From Bacteroidota bacterium (GTDB taxonomy: Bacteria; Bacteroidota; Bacteroidia; Chitinophagales; Saprospiraceae), in NCBI GenBank assembly GCA_018222965.1, contig JAAEZH010000014.1, positions 1-64,000 on the forward strand: a stretch of DNA of 64,000 bases, given 5' to 3'. The notes beneath the pieces were generated by a model, which was not told where the DNA came from, did not search any database, and saw only the letters and a program-made list of their open reading frames with translations. Shown here one piece after another: positions 1 to 10,900 of the stretch (position 1 is its first letter; every line of letters begins with the position of its first letter). The position numbers were made by a program, and so were the translations under genes.

Positions 1-3000
1 AAGCCAGGTCGTTGCGGCGCGTGAAGTTTGTATTGTTACTTCCGCCTACCAGCACCTCGCCGGCTGCATTACTTGCTGTATGGAAAATGAAATCGCGGCG
101 GTGATTGCCGGCCGGATCGCTTACGGCAGAGGACAAGTCCCAACCATACGTATCAGCCAGAACTGCCGGATCATTCAGGTCAATATATACATCAAGGCTT
201 GTAGTAAAGCCAGAATTGAAATCAGATTGATAGCCTCCCATCCGGGTAAAGACACCAGTTTGAGGATCACCACTTGGTGTAATTACCCCATGTGCTCCTC
301 CTTCTGCGGAAGCGATACCATTTGTACCAGAAAGAACCCGATCCAAATTAGAGTTGAATGGTAACCAATCATTTGCATCACCGGTCATAAATCCTGGATC
401 TTCAAAACCCTGAGCATAGGTTGGCAAAGGGGTACTTACAAGATCCGGAATCACAGCCATGCAATCGGCATCTGCTGTCAACTCCATATTTCCTGGACAG
501 GCTACGATTGGTGCTTCTACATCCACAATGGTTACATCGAAGGTGCAGCTCGTTACGTTTCCTGCATCGTCTTCAATCTCAAAGGACACGGTTGTTGTTC
601 CAATAGAGAAAACAGATCCACTTGATGGACCAGCTGTCTGAGTAATCGTATAACCTGGGCAGTTATCGGTGGAAATAGGGTATGAATAATTGACTACTGC
701 ACCACATACACCAGGATCATTTGGCAGAGTCATGTCTACCGGACAGGTAATAAGAGGTGGCACAGCATCGTCTACCGTAACCGTAAAGCTACAAGAAGCG
801 GTATTACCGGCAGCATCAACTACCTGATAGGCCTCTGTATAAATTCCTCCGTACTCGTAATAATTTGGACCGGCACCCAGACCACTTGTCAGGAGAGTCA
901 GTGCTCCCGGACAATTATCGGTACCTACCGGAGCCATATAGCTTATCGTCACGCCACATGGTCCACTTGAAACGAGGGTAGCCGGGCCTCCTGTTATGGA
1001 ACCGTCAATTTCGACGGTCACATCAGTCGGACAGGTAATCTCCGGATTTTCATCATCTTCAACAGTTACTGTAAAGCTACAGCTCACGGAATTGCCTCCG
1101 GCATCCGTATATTCATAGGTAACGGTTGTTGTGCCTACCGGGAATTCTTCTCCGGAAGCAAGGCCTTCAACCAATGTACCGGCAAGACCGGTACCATCGC
1201 AATTATCTTCAAAAGTTGGTGGATCGTAAGTTACTACAGCTCCACAAATACCGGCATCATTGCTCTGGGTAATATCTGCCGGACAGGCTGTTTCAATCGT
1301 AGGCGCAACATCGTCTTCCACGACAATCGTATGCGAACAAGTAACAGTGTTGCCGGCGGCATCAAGTGCCGTCCAGGTAACCGTAGTATTACCAATTGGG
1401 AAACTTGCTCCATCCAGGGTGGTATTGGAAGGCGCTGCTGCATAATCGTGCGTAAAGGAAGTTACGTCACAATTATCGTCGGCAGTAGCGTCCAGGGAAG
1501 TGCCTGAAACATCGTAATCACAATCTGCGCCATTTGTTCCAAACACCTGAGGGCTGGACGGGCAAAGGATATCCGGGAATTGCATATCCATCACCTCAAT
1601 CGTGAAGGTACATTCTGCGGTATTTCCATTTTCATCCGTAGCCACGAAAGTAATGGTATGGGTACCCACTTCCAGATAGTCTCCGGAAACCGGACCGGCT
1701 GTTTGTGTTACGTTATCGATGCCACAATTATCTGTAGCTACCGGAATGCTGAAAATTACATTCGCACCACATTTGTCTACGTCATTATTGACTGTCAGGT
1801 CACCCGGACAGTTTAGGAATACCGGATCTTCATTGTCATCTACCTGAACGGTGAATGCACAGGTAGCTGTATTTCCTGCTTCGTCAGTAACCGTGTACTC
1901 AATGATCGTTACGCCAACTTCAAAGTACGTTCCGCTGGCATCGTTGATTCCGGTTGCAGAGGACATGCCTACTGTCGCTCCCGCCAATTGATAAGTAAGC
2001 GATTCAATGCCGCAATTATCATCAAATACAGGCAGTATATCATCGACTTCAGCTCCGCACTCTCCTTCTTCTGCCGTAACGATCAAATCAATCGGACAGC
2101 TAATCGTCGGATCGACATCTTCGGTTACAGTAATATCAAAGCAGCATTCCGAATTGTTGCCGGACTGATCGTATACAATAAAACAATTGGTAGTCGTACC
2201 AAGCGGAAAAAAAGAACCACTTGGCAATCCGGCATACTGTACGATAAATGGATCCGGACAGTTATCATCAAAAATCACATCGTAATTCACCAGAGTACCG
2301 CACATTCCGGCAGGAGCTACCAGGTTCATGTCTGCCGGACAGGTAACTGTCGGATCGACATCTTCGGTTACGGTAACCGTGAAGGAACATACTGCGATGT
2401 TGCCGGAAGCGTCAGTCACCTGGAAGGTATTGACTGTTGTTCCGACCGGGAATACGGATCCACTTGGCAAGCCTGCAGTTTGAGTCAGGATTGCTCCCGG
2501 ACAATTATCGTCGATGGTAACTGTATAGTTTATCACTGCTCCACAAATACCGGCATCCGAACCGACATTAAAGTCGCCCGGACAGGTAATCGTTGGAGAT
2601 TCGGTGTCATTTACCGTTACATTAAAGGAACAACTTGCCGTATTATTGGCAGCGTCTGTCACCACGAAAGTATTGACAGTCGTCCCTACCGGGAAGTCAG
2701 AACCACTGGCCAAACCCGCGGTTTGCATAATGCTTGCTCCCGGGCAATTATCGTCGAAAGTGACCGTATAGTCTACTGCCGCGCTACACAAGCCGGGCTC
2801 ATTAGGAAGCACGAAATTAGCCGGACAGTTTACGGTTGGATTTTCGGTGTCGTTTACTGTCACATCAAAGCTACAGGTAGCTGTGTTGCCGGCACCATCA
2901 GTAACTACAAAGGTATTGGTAGTCGTGCCTACCGGGAAGAAAGAGCCACTTGGGAAACCGGCGGTTTGATTGATACTTGCTCCCGGGCAATTATCGTCAA

Positions 3001-6000
3001 AGTTTACGGTATAAGTTACATTGGCCCCACACTGACCGGAAGTATTACTGACTGTAATATCTGATGGGCAGGTAATGGTTGGATCCTCATCATCCGTCAC
3101 TGTAACATCGAAGCTACAGGTAGCTGTATTGCCACTGGGATCAGTAACCACAAAGGTATTGGTGGTTGTACCAAGCGGGAAAGCAGAACCACTGGCAAAT
3201 CCGGCAGTCTGGGTGATGGTTGATCCGGGACAGTTGTCGTCGAAGGTTACGGTATACGTATAAACGGCCGAACACAGTCCGGCGTCATTGCTTATCGATA
3301 CATCCGAAGGACAACTGATGCTTGGATTTTCGTTATCTGTTACTGTTACGGTAAAGGAGCAGGTAGCTGTATTGTCGGAAGCATCAGTGACCACAAAAGT
3401 ATTGGTCGTTGTTCCTACCGGGAATACTTCACCACTGGCCAGACCGGCAGTCTGAGACAGAGATTCACCCGGGCAATTGTCGTCGAAAGTAACGGTATAG
3501 GTCACTTCTGCACCACATACCCCAGGGTCTGTGTCAACTGCAATATTAGACGGACAACTAATGGTTGGATTCTCATTATCTACAACAGTTACAGTAAAGG
3601 AACAGCTAACAATGGTCCCCATCCCGTCATCCAACTCAAAGGTGTTGGTGGTCGTACCTACCGGGAATGCAGAACCGCTGGCAAGTCCACCAGTCTGGGT
3701 TAATACATAACCGGGGCACTCATTATAAGTAACCTCATAATCAACAACGGCAGAACACAATCCGGCATCGTTGTTAACCGTGATATTAGATGGACAGTTT
3801 ATAGTTGGAGCTCCGCCAGATTCTTCTACCGTTACATCAAATGAACAGGTAGCCGTATTACCGGAAGCATCTTCTACTTCAAAAGTATTGGTAGTCGTAC
3901 CCAGTGGAAAATCAGAACCACTTGGCAGACCAGCTAATTGCGTCAGGATTTCACCCGGACAATTGTCATCAAAAGATACCGTATAGTTTACCGTTGCATC
4001 ACAAGCTCCCCCTGCTGTATTAACGGTGATATCGGCCGGGCAACTAATCGTTGGATCCTCATTATCTGTAACGGTTACATCGAAGGAACAGGTAGCGGTA
4101 TTGCCCGAAGCATCTTCTACCTCAAAAGTATTGGTAGTCGTTCCAATCGGAAAAATGGCTCCACTGGCAAAACCGGCAGTCTGGGTCAGGGTAGCACCCG
4201 GACAATTGTCGTCGAAAGTGACCGTATAGGTTACCTCTGCACCACATACACCCGGATCATTATTGACTGCAATATTTGATGGACAGCTGATCGTTGGGTT
4301 TTCATTATCTGTTACCGTTACCGTAAAGGAACAGGTAGCGGTATTGCCCGAAGCATCTTCTACCTCAAAAGTATTGGTAGTCGTTCCAATCGGAAAAATG
4401 GCTCCACTGGCAAAACCGGCAGTCTGGGTCAGGGTAGCACCCGGACAATTGTCGTCGAAAGTGACCGTATAGGTTACCTCTGCACCACATACACCCGGAT
4501 CATTATTGACTGCAATATTTGATGGACAGCTGATCGTTGGGTTTTCATTATCTGTTACCGTTACCGTAAAGGAACAGGTAGCGGTATTGCCCGAAGCATC
4601 TTCTACCTCAAAAGTATTGGTAGTCGTTCCAATCGGAAAAATGGCTCCACTGGCAAAACCGGCAGTCTGGGTCAGGGTAGCACCCGGACAATTGTCGTCG
4701 AAAGTGACCGTATAGGTTACTTCCGCACCACATACCCCCGGGTCATTATTGACTGCAATATTTGATGGACAGCTGATCGTTGGGTTTTCGGTATCGTTTA
4801 CCGTTACCGTGAAAGAGCAGGTAGCTGTATTGTTCGAAGCATCTTCTACCTCAAAAGTGTTGGTAGTTGTTCCGACCGGGAAAGCCGTTCCACTCGCCTG
4901 ACCGGCAAGTTGAGTCAGGGTGGCACCCGGACAGTTATCGTCAAAATTAACCGTATAATCCACTACTGCGCTACAGAGACTGGCGTCATTGCTGACAGTA
5001 ATATCTGCCGGACAATTGATGGTTGGGTCTTCATTATCGATGACCGTTACGGTAAAAGAACAACTTACGATATTGCCGGAAGCATCTTCCACCTCAAAGG
5101 TATTGGTGGTGGTTCCGACCGGGAAAGCCGTTCCACTCGCCTGACCGGCAGTCTGGGTCAGGGTGGCACCCGGGCAATTATCGTCGAAAGTGACCGAATA
5201 ATTCACTACTGCACTACAGAGACCGGCATCATTGTTTACCGTAATATCTGCCGGACAGCTGAGGGAGGGGTCTTCATCGTCGGTAACAGTTACCGTAAAT
5301 GAACAGCTGACCTCATTTCCAGCCCCATCTGTAACAGTGAAAGTATTTGTTGTTGTTCCAATTGGGAAATCTGATCCACTTGGCAATCCACTTGTTTGTG
5401 CCAAAGTAGCTCCCGGACAATTATCCGAGAAAGGAACGTCGTATACCAGATTGGCACTACATTCGCCCGGATCATTGCTCAATGTTTGATTGACCGGACA
5501 GGTAAGCGTTGGATTTTCGTTGTCTTCTACAATTACATTAAAGGAGCAGCTAGCGGTATTTCCGGAGGCATCTTCCACCTCGTAAACCACTGTGGTGGTT
5601 CCCACCGGAAAAACAGAGCCGCTGGCCAAGCCAGAAATCAAGGTAAGCGTTTCTCCCGGACAATTATCGTCTGTGGTAATGGTATAATCTACAACCGCTG
5701 AACACTCGCCCGGATCATTACTAACCGTAATATCTGACGGACAGGTAATGGTTGGTGCTTCATTGTCAATTACGGTAACCACAAAACTACAGGTAGCTAC
5801 ATTCCCGTCATTATCTGTTACTTCATATTCGATAGTCGTTGTTCCAACGGGGAAAGCAGAGCCGCTGGCAGGACCCATGGTGCGAACAATACTCAAAGGT
5901 TCACAAGTACCAGTCGCTACAGGATCATCGTAGGTGACGATAGCCTCACATACACCAGGATCGTTGTTTACGGTAATATTAGCCGGACAATCGATTGTCA

Positions 6001-7342
6001 GCTCACAAGCGCCAATACTTACAGTAGCTGTAGCAGGCGGGGTCGTATAAGTACCCGTGGTTGCTGTAGCCGAGTTTTCAAAAACCCCCGTTGGATGACC
6101 AGCCGGGATATTTGCCGTGTATTGTAAGGTGATCGTCGACATCGGATCGATCAGGTAGGAGAAATAAGGGTATGCTTCCGGCTCGTTACCAACCCAGGTA
6201 ATAGCACCTGTTGACCCCATGGCGGGCAACATACTCGAGTTGGTTGGAGTTACTTCACTTGAAACCGTCAGGTCATCGTACTCGAAAGTACCTGGTAAAA
6301 TATCGTCGATCCGATCAACCTGCACCAGCTGATCGGATGTGTTTTCTATTACAATCGTGTAAGTGACCACCCCGGGCGGCATCTCGAAATAATCGGGGCT
6401 GGCCGATTTGGTAATATTGATCACATTGGATGAAGGAGGAATTGGAAGCGTATTCTCTCCAAAATTACCGGTATACTTGAAATTAGTATTACCACTGGTT
6501 TGACCGGCATAGGGATCTGCGGTTGCAGCCACTCCGATACATAAGGATCGGAAAAAATAACGAACAGTAACTAAATTGCCTGATCCTCCCTTATTTCCTG
6601 TGGCAGTAAAGTACAACTGATTCTGAGCCCCGACAGGTATCCCCACACCCCCCAGGTCAGAAGCTATAATTTCATTATTGACCAGTTGATAGCAACTGGC
6701 ATCAAAAGTTTCGTTGCCTACCGGCTGGATCGTGAATTCATCGGCACTCTGCACGTTTCCAAAAGAGTATACCACATCGTAGTAAAACACCTGACCAACA
6801 TAGATACCAGGCCCGAGGGTGACACTATTTACAATTCCTCCGGCATTCGCAGAAATGGAACTTCGGGTAAACACGTCACCGGTACCAGTAGCAACGCCGG
6901 GATTCAAGTCACTTACGGTAACCTCGAAAGTTCCGATTTCGTCTTTCAACAGGTATGGGTATTCAACAAACCAATAGTACGTTTGGCACTCACCCGCTTG
7001 CAATGTTCCCACAAACCAGGACGCTGCCTGGCCTCCGGCAAGACCAAAACCAGGGACTGTTCCGGTTATGGAACTCATTTCTGCAGTAAGATCATTAAGA
7101 GTAGCGCCAGAAACATTACAAACCTCAAAACCGACATAAGCGGTTCGTGGTCCGTCTGTGGCAGGCGGACTGTTGGAGTCCGCAATAAAGAAGGGTGCTG
7201 TCGTCATGGTAATTGTAACATCAGCCGGATTCAAAGCAGCCGCCTTTTCAGGAAGCGACAACATGAAAAACAGTGACATCAAAACGAAAAGCAAACAGCG
7301 TTTGGTAAACGCACTAATTTGTAGATGTAGCAAAGCTTGCAT
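1..7342 (-). CDS. Giant HYR-repeat cell-surface protein (partial; C-terminus beyond the left edge)
   Basis: The frame is open for about 2,447 codons from an ATG at 7342 to the left edge. The N-terminus is a signal peptide with a hydrophobic core around residues 15-30 ending near EKAAA. A conserved N-terminal region of about 400 residues follows, ending in a DUF11-like domain, and is clearly paralogous to the start of the next gene. From about residue 450 there are about 23 HYR (hyalin-type immunoglobulin-like) repeats of about 81 aa, each with a CP-x(10-14)-C start, a DNC(P) motif and a TxxCxF end. The last visible part (coordinates 1-420) is a different module rich in aromatic residues, ending near FIFHTASNAAGEVLVGG, often seen near the end of such surface proteins. 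The role is probably adhesion or a surface-layer function; a T9SS sorting domain is expected outside the window but not seen. Confidence 0.9.
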   Translation of the reverse strand, partial: MQALLHLQISAFTKRCLLFVLMSLFFMLSLPEKAAALNPADVTITMTTAPFFIADSNSPPATDGPRTAYVGFEVCNVSGATLNDLTAEMSSITGTVPGFGLAGGQAASWFVGTLQAGECQTYYWFVEYPYLLKDEIGTFEVTVSDLNPGVATGTGDVFTRSSISANAGGIVNSVTLGPGIYVGQVFYYDVVYSFGNVQSADEFTIQPVGNETFDASCYQLVNNEIIASDLGGVGIPVGAQNQLYFTATGNKGGSGNLVTVRYFFRSLCIGVAATADPYAGQTSGNTNFKYTGNFGENTLPIPPSSNVINITKSASPDYFEMPPGVVTYTIVIENTSDQLVQVDRIDDILPGTFEYDDLTVSSEVTPTNSSMLPAMGSTGAITWVGNEPEAYPYFSYLIDPMSTITLQYTANIPAGHPTGVFENSATATTGTYTTPPATATVSIGACELTIDCPANITVNNDPGVCEAIVTYDDPVATGTCEPLSIVRTMGPASGSAFPVGTTTIEYEVTDNDGNVATCSFVVTVIDNEAPTITCPSDITVSNDPGECSAVVDYTITTDDNCPGETLTLISGLASGSVFPVGTTTVVYEVEDASGNTASCSFNVIVEDNENPTLTCPVNQTLSNDPGECSANLVYDVPFSDNCPGATLAQTSGLPSGSDFPIGTTTNTFTVTDGAGNEVSCSFTVTVTDDEDPSLSCPADITVNNDAGLCSAVVNYSVTFDDNCPGATLTQTAGQASGTAFPVGTTTNTFEVEDASGNIVSCSFTVTVIDNEDPTINCPADITVSNDASLCSAVVDYTVNFDDNCPGATLTQLAGQASGTAFPVGTTTNTFEVEDASNNTATCSFTVTVNDTENPTISCPSNIAVNNDPGVCGAEVTYTVTFDDNCPGATLTQTAGFASGAIFPIGTTTNTFEVEDASGNTATCSFTVTVTDNENPTISCPSNIAVNNDPGVCGAEVTYTVTFDDNCPGATLTQTAGFASGAIFPIGTTTNTFEVEDASGNTATCSFTVTVTDNENPTISCPSNIAVNNDPGVCGAEVTYTVTFDDNCPGATLTQTAGFASGAIFPIGTTTNTFEVEDASGNTATCSFDVTVTDNEDPTISCPADITVNTAGGACDATVNYTVSFDDNCPGEILTQLAGLPSGSDFPLGTTTNTFEVEDASGNTATCSFDVTVEESGGAPTINCPSNITVNNDAGLCSAVVDYEVTYNECPGYVLTQTGGLASGSAFPVGTTTNTFELDDGMGTIVSCSFTVTVVDNENPTISCPSNIAVDTDPGVCGAEVTYTVTFDDNCPGESLSQTAGLASGEVFPVGTTTNTFVVTDASDNTATCSFTVTVTDNENPSISCPSDVSISNDAGLCSAVYTYTVTFDDNCPGSTITQTAGFASGSAFPLGTTTNTFVVTDPSGNTATCSFDVTVTDDEDPTITCPSDITVSNTSGQCGANVTYTVNFDDNCPGASINQTAGFPSGSFFPVGTTTNTFVVTDGAGNTATCSFDVTVNDTENPTVNCPANFVLPNEPGLCSAAVDYTVTFDDNCPGASIMQTAGLASGSDFPVGTTVNTFVVTDAANNTASCSFNVTVNDTESPTITCPGDFNVGSDAGICGAVINYTVTIDDNCPGAILTQTAGLPSGSVFPVGTTVNTFQVTDASGNIAVCSFTVTVTEDVDPTVTCPADMNLVAPAGMCGTLVNYDVIFDDNCPDPFIVQYAGLPSGSFFPLGTTTNCFIVYDQSGNNSECCFDITVTEDVDPTISCPIDLIVTAEEGECGAEVDDILPVFDDNCGIESLTYQLAGATVGMSSATGINDASGTYFEVGVTIIEYTVTDEAGNTATCAFTVQVDDNEDPVFLNCPGDLTVNNDVDKCGANVIFSIPVATDNCGIDNVTQTAGPVSGDYLEVGTHTITFVATDENGNTAECTFTIEVMDMQFPDILCPSSPQVFGTNGADCDYDVSGTSLDATADDNCDVTSFTHDYAAAPSNTTLDGASFPIGNTTVTWTALDAAGNTVTCSHTIVVEDDVAPTIETACPADITQSNDAGICGAVVTYDPPTFEDNCDGTGLAGTLVEGLASGEEFPVGTTTVTYEYTDAGGNSVSCSFTVTVEDDENPEITCPTDVTVEIDGSITGGPATLVSSGPCGVTISYMAPVGTDNCPGALTLLTSGLGAGPNYYEYGGIYTEAYQVVDAAGNTASCSFTVTVDDAVPPLITCPVDMTLPNDPGVCGAVVNYSYPISTDNCPGYTITQTAGPSSGSVFSIGTTTVSFEIEDDAGNVTSCTFDVTIVDVEAPIVACPGNMELTADADCMAVIPDLVSTPLPTYAQGFEDPGFMTGDANDWLPFNSNLDRVLSGTNGIASAEGGAHGVITPSGDPQTGVFTRMGGYQSDFNSGFTTSLDVYIDLNDPAVLADTYGWDLSSAVSDPAGNHRRDFIFHTASNAAGEVLVGGSNNTNFTRRNDLA
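4083..4718. repeat. Identical tandem 243-bp units inside the HYR array
   Basis: A 243-bp unit (81 codons, one HYR repeat) is repeated with perfect identity for about 2.6 periods; the marker AAGGAACAGGTAGCGG recurs at 4083, 4326 and 4569. Neighbouring HYR repeats are much more diverged at the DNA level. These units are therefore a recent in-frame amplification, or a gene-conversion event. A collapsed or expanded assembly is also possible here. Confidence 0.9.
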
Positions 7343-7869
7343 AATGTGGGGATTGCAATTTGTTAATAGCTATTATTCCTTACTTCCGAAGGCCAATCAG
7401 TAAATCAGCCTTATATATTTAACCTAAAATCAGACTTCAATGCTGAAGTTTAATCCTTGATCATTCATTCATTAAATAAATCGGTTCTTCTTAAAACACC
7501 TAAGGCCGTATCCTGGAAGAATACGGCTGCAATCAAGCTTTAACGCTTGGTTCGTACAGTATGGAAAACGATACTGAAAGTCGATGTCTGCGCCGAAAAA
7601 CCAGCTCAGATTCATCTTTGGTGAAATAAAATAATCGGTGGGATGGGTAAATACTTGACCGTGCGCTGGGAAACCCACGGGGGTTTAGGGTAAAGGGGGA
7701 CATGTTTATTTGGATTAATTTGTTAATATGCGTTAAGACAATATTACAGAACAATTTTTATAATCCAATGGGGTTGATCAAAGAATTAACACTTTTGACA
7801 GTGGAATAGGTAGATATACCCATTCTAACATCCAAACACACCCCTTAATGTGACATGGCAAAAAGACAA
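7343..7869. other. Intergenic region between the two HYR genes
   Basis: This stretch lies upstream of the partial HYR gene and beyond the terminator of the next one. I see no convincing gene; short minus-strand open frames around 7472-7754 look spurious. It holds a hairpin at 7504-7526 (GCCGTAT/ATACGGC) without a T-run, a G-rich stretch around 7680-7700, and a 20-bp block shared in inverted orientation with the region upstream of the second HYR gene. The promoter of the partial HYR gene should lie here, but I could not identify a clear -33/-7 pair. Confidence 0.5.
7716..7735 (+). repeat. 20-bp block shared with 17591-17610 (inverted)
   Basis: TAATTTGTTAATATGCGTTA is found here on the plus strand and, exactly, on the minus strand at 17591-17610. 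Each copy lies upstream of one of the two paralogous HYR genes. A similar G-rich sequence (GGGGGA-N3-GTTTATT) lies just before this copy at 7696-7710 and near 17789-17804. It could be a regulator site or a remnant of a small mobile element. Confidence 0.6.
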
Positions 7870-7901
7870 AAAGCCCGATTGCTGACAGCAAATCGGGCTT
7901 T
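7870..7901 (-). terminator. Intrinsic terminator of the 3,148-aa HYR gene
   Basis: An 11-bp perfect stem (AAAGCCCGATT / AATCGGGCTTT) with a 10-nt loop lies about 90 bp past the stop codon of the minus-strand HYR gene. Read on the minus strand it is followed by a T-rich run (TTTTTGTCTTTTT). Confidence 0.85.
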
Positions 7902-7992
7902 CGATTTAAAGCTCCCGGCCCCTTCCTGCCCCCCGGCAAAAGAAGGGGTTGACCCGGGATTCTTTTGAGACGCTTTATACTTGGGTATATTG

Positions 7993-10900
7993 TTATTTCT
8001 GTATAATCATTTTGCGCGTTGCCCGATATTGAGCACTCACAAATTCATAGTAATACACGCCGTTTTCCATCAAAATTTCCAGTTCAATTTCGTGATAACC
8101 TTTTCCCCAGTCACCTCTCATGGAGTGAACCACTTTTCCGGATACATCCATTACACGCAGCTGTCCGTTTGTGGCAGCAGGCAGGTAAAAACCAACCCGT
8201 GTTTCTTCTGCAAATGGATTCGGAACATTTTGATATAGTACAAATCCAGCCTGTTCGGCACCCATTGGAATCAGCACCGGATCAAGCCATTCGCCGAAAG
8301 GCCCATAAGCATCTGCCCGGGTATAAGCAGAATTTAACTCCAGAACCTCACTCAATGGCTGATCTTCCAGCGATTGAATTTGAATGCCAAAGAGTCCTTC
8401 ATCGGCCTGCATCTGATAGATTTCCGGACGGTGCCAACTAAAGGTCAGGTATCCGGTTTCCACAAATCGCTCGCCTATGTTTTCAGAAGCAAATAGTCCT
8501 TCTGTTGTTCGCAGGATTTTGGCTTTCGCCGGATCCACATACAAGCTAAATTGGGCAGCAAGTAATGCTTTTTCGCTTCCGCGAATCCAAACTTCGGTCG
8601 TTTGACCCGCTTTCAAAGACTGATCTTCGTAGTACAACAGGAGTTCACCGGATGCATTTCTATTGTCTGCCTCCTGGCTGCTTGCCTGTGCCGAACCATT
8701 CACATCACCGGTTTTAACCGCTATGAAATCGCCATTGAGTACATCAGTAGCCAGATCATTGATGTTCAGAATCTCCGGGAATGTTTCCTCCCATGGATTT
8801 GCCGGATTCGGGAATACATAGTTGGCATCCACAAACCGCCAGCTGGTGTTATTCGGGAAGTTGGTATCCAGCACCAGAATCAATTTCTGGATGGCCAGCA
8901 GGTCCAGCGTACTGATACTTCCTGAATTATTCGCATCAGCAGCAATCAGTTGGTATGGACTGTCGAGCGGATTTATTCCAAGTATGTGTTGTGAGATCAA
9001 TACCATGTCGTAAGTCGTAACACCGTTTAAGGGTTCCACATCCAACATCGGCGTTATGGTATAATCATCCCCCTGCGGCAACTCAAAGCTGTACAAACCG
9101 TCATCTGTTGTGATTTGCGTTTGCTGGCCGCCGTTTACATCTACCATCACCATCTCTACCGGCTCGTCTTCCTCGGTCGTAATGAGCCCGGAAACAATAG
9201 CTGTGGTCAGGTTGCCGTCGCAGAAATCCATATTATCCTGAATCTCAATGAATGTCTCGCAGTAATCCTGATTGCCGGAAGCATCGGTTACCCAAATCTC
9301 TACAGGGTCTTGTCCGATATCATCACAGGTATACAGGTTACTAATATCATTGACATCCGAAGAGAAACTGAATTGCAGTTCACCCGGGCAATTGTCATAA
9401 CTGTCGAGGTTAACCGTCTCGGCAAATACTTCAATCATGCCTGTTTGCATAATCTCCACCACCAATCCATTGTAACATACAGCCGTAGGCAGTTTGCAAT
9501 CCTCCACTTCAATCACAAGTGTCTGGAATGCCGTATTGCCACAATTATCGGTTACGGAGTATTCAATCTCATAAGTTCCAATCTCTACATCCTGGATAAC
9601 TACATCCGCGCTGATATCCTGGAAGATTCCGAAGTCGCCAACGATATCAACGATAAATTCTGTAGAACATTCGTCGGTGATATTCGGATACGGCAGAACC
9701 AGGTCTGTATTACAATCGGTGTCCTCGATACAACCATCTACTTCCACATCGAAGATGGGTGCCTCATTATCATTGATCTTTATGACCTGAGTATATTGGA
9801 TATATCCATCAGCAATACCCGGGCTTCCATTCTCATTCCATCCATCCTGGAAGGTATGGTCGTCCATATCACCATCGCCGTCGAAGTCAATCTGGTAATA
9901 AGATTCCGGGAACTCGAGGTATTCGTTGCTGCCAAATTCATCGTACGTACACCAGTTGACCAGCGTATAGTGGCGCAGAATCTTGTAACAGGCGTCGGCT
10001 ACAATGGTAAACAACTCATCTTCGTAGCTGATACCGATTAGCTCACACTCATCTCCAAAGATTACCGGTTCGCCAAAGTCTGGCAACTGGCCATCGGTGC
10101 AGGTTGCATTAATATGAGCCGGGAATTCGACGCCCCAGTCTGAAACATGCTCTACAAAAATTGTTTGTGTACAGGTCACCGGCGGATTATCCGGGTTATT
10201 ATCGGAAGCCACCCAGGTGCGGATGATGGTTCCTTCCTGGCAGTTGTCCAATTCAAAGGTGTAGGTGTACTCAATATTGAGCTCACAATTGTCGTAAAAC
10301 TCCGGCGTACCCAAAGTATCCAGTACACTACCATCGCCATTGTTTAATGGAATGGCATACAATTCGTGGTATTCGTCACAGCCAATCGTCAGATTATCCG
10401 GACAGCTTACCAGAAGAGGCGGAATTCCATCCTCCACATCAACTTCTACCTCACAGCTATTGACGTTTCCATAAGCGTCGGTTACTTCCAGGATTACAAT
10501 GATCGGGTTGTTGGGAATATCCGAACAACAGAAAATCACGGAATCTCCAAAGTCGTCAAAATTGCCGTCGCAGTCTCCATCCAGGCGGCGTACCTGGAAG
10601 GAAATATCTGTACAATTGTCGTAAGAACCATCATCAAATACGATGGCTGGCACGATGGCTTCGCCATTGGTAGTCAGGGATGCATTGGTGATTTCATCAC
10701 AGATCGCTGTAGGCGGCGTATTGTCGATCACATTGATCTCAATTTCTACTGTAGTCGTGTTGTTACAATCGTCGGTGACGATGTAAGTAATCGTGTGTGA
10801 ACCAATTCCCAGTCCCGGAGGCGGAATAACTCCACCATCAGCGCCATCGACTCCATTGAGATAGATAGCTTCGCCAACAGGCGTAAGAATAGTTACCGTC

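Noticed and set aside
1988-3064. Plus-strand frame of 358 codons and many shorter ones across 1-17 kb
   Set aside because: They are antisense to the HYR repeats, whose biased repeated codons leave the other strand open periodically. The minus-strand frame is continuous and has domain structure.
7504-7526. Hairpin GCCGTAT-N9-ATACGGC
   Set aside because: No T-run follows on either strand and no gene ends beside it, so it was not called a terminator.
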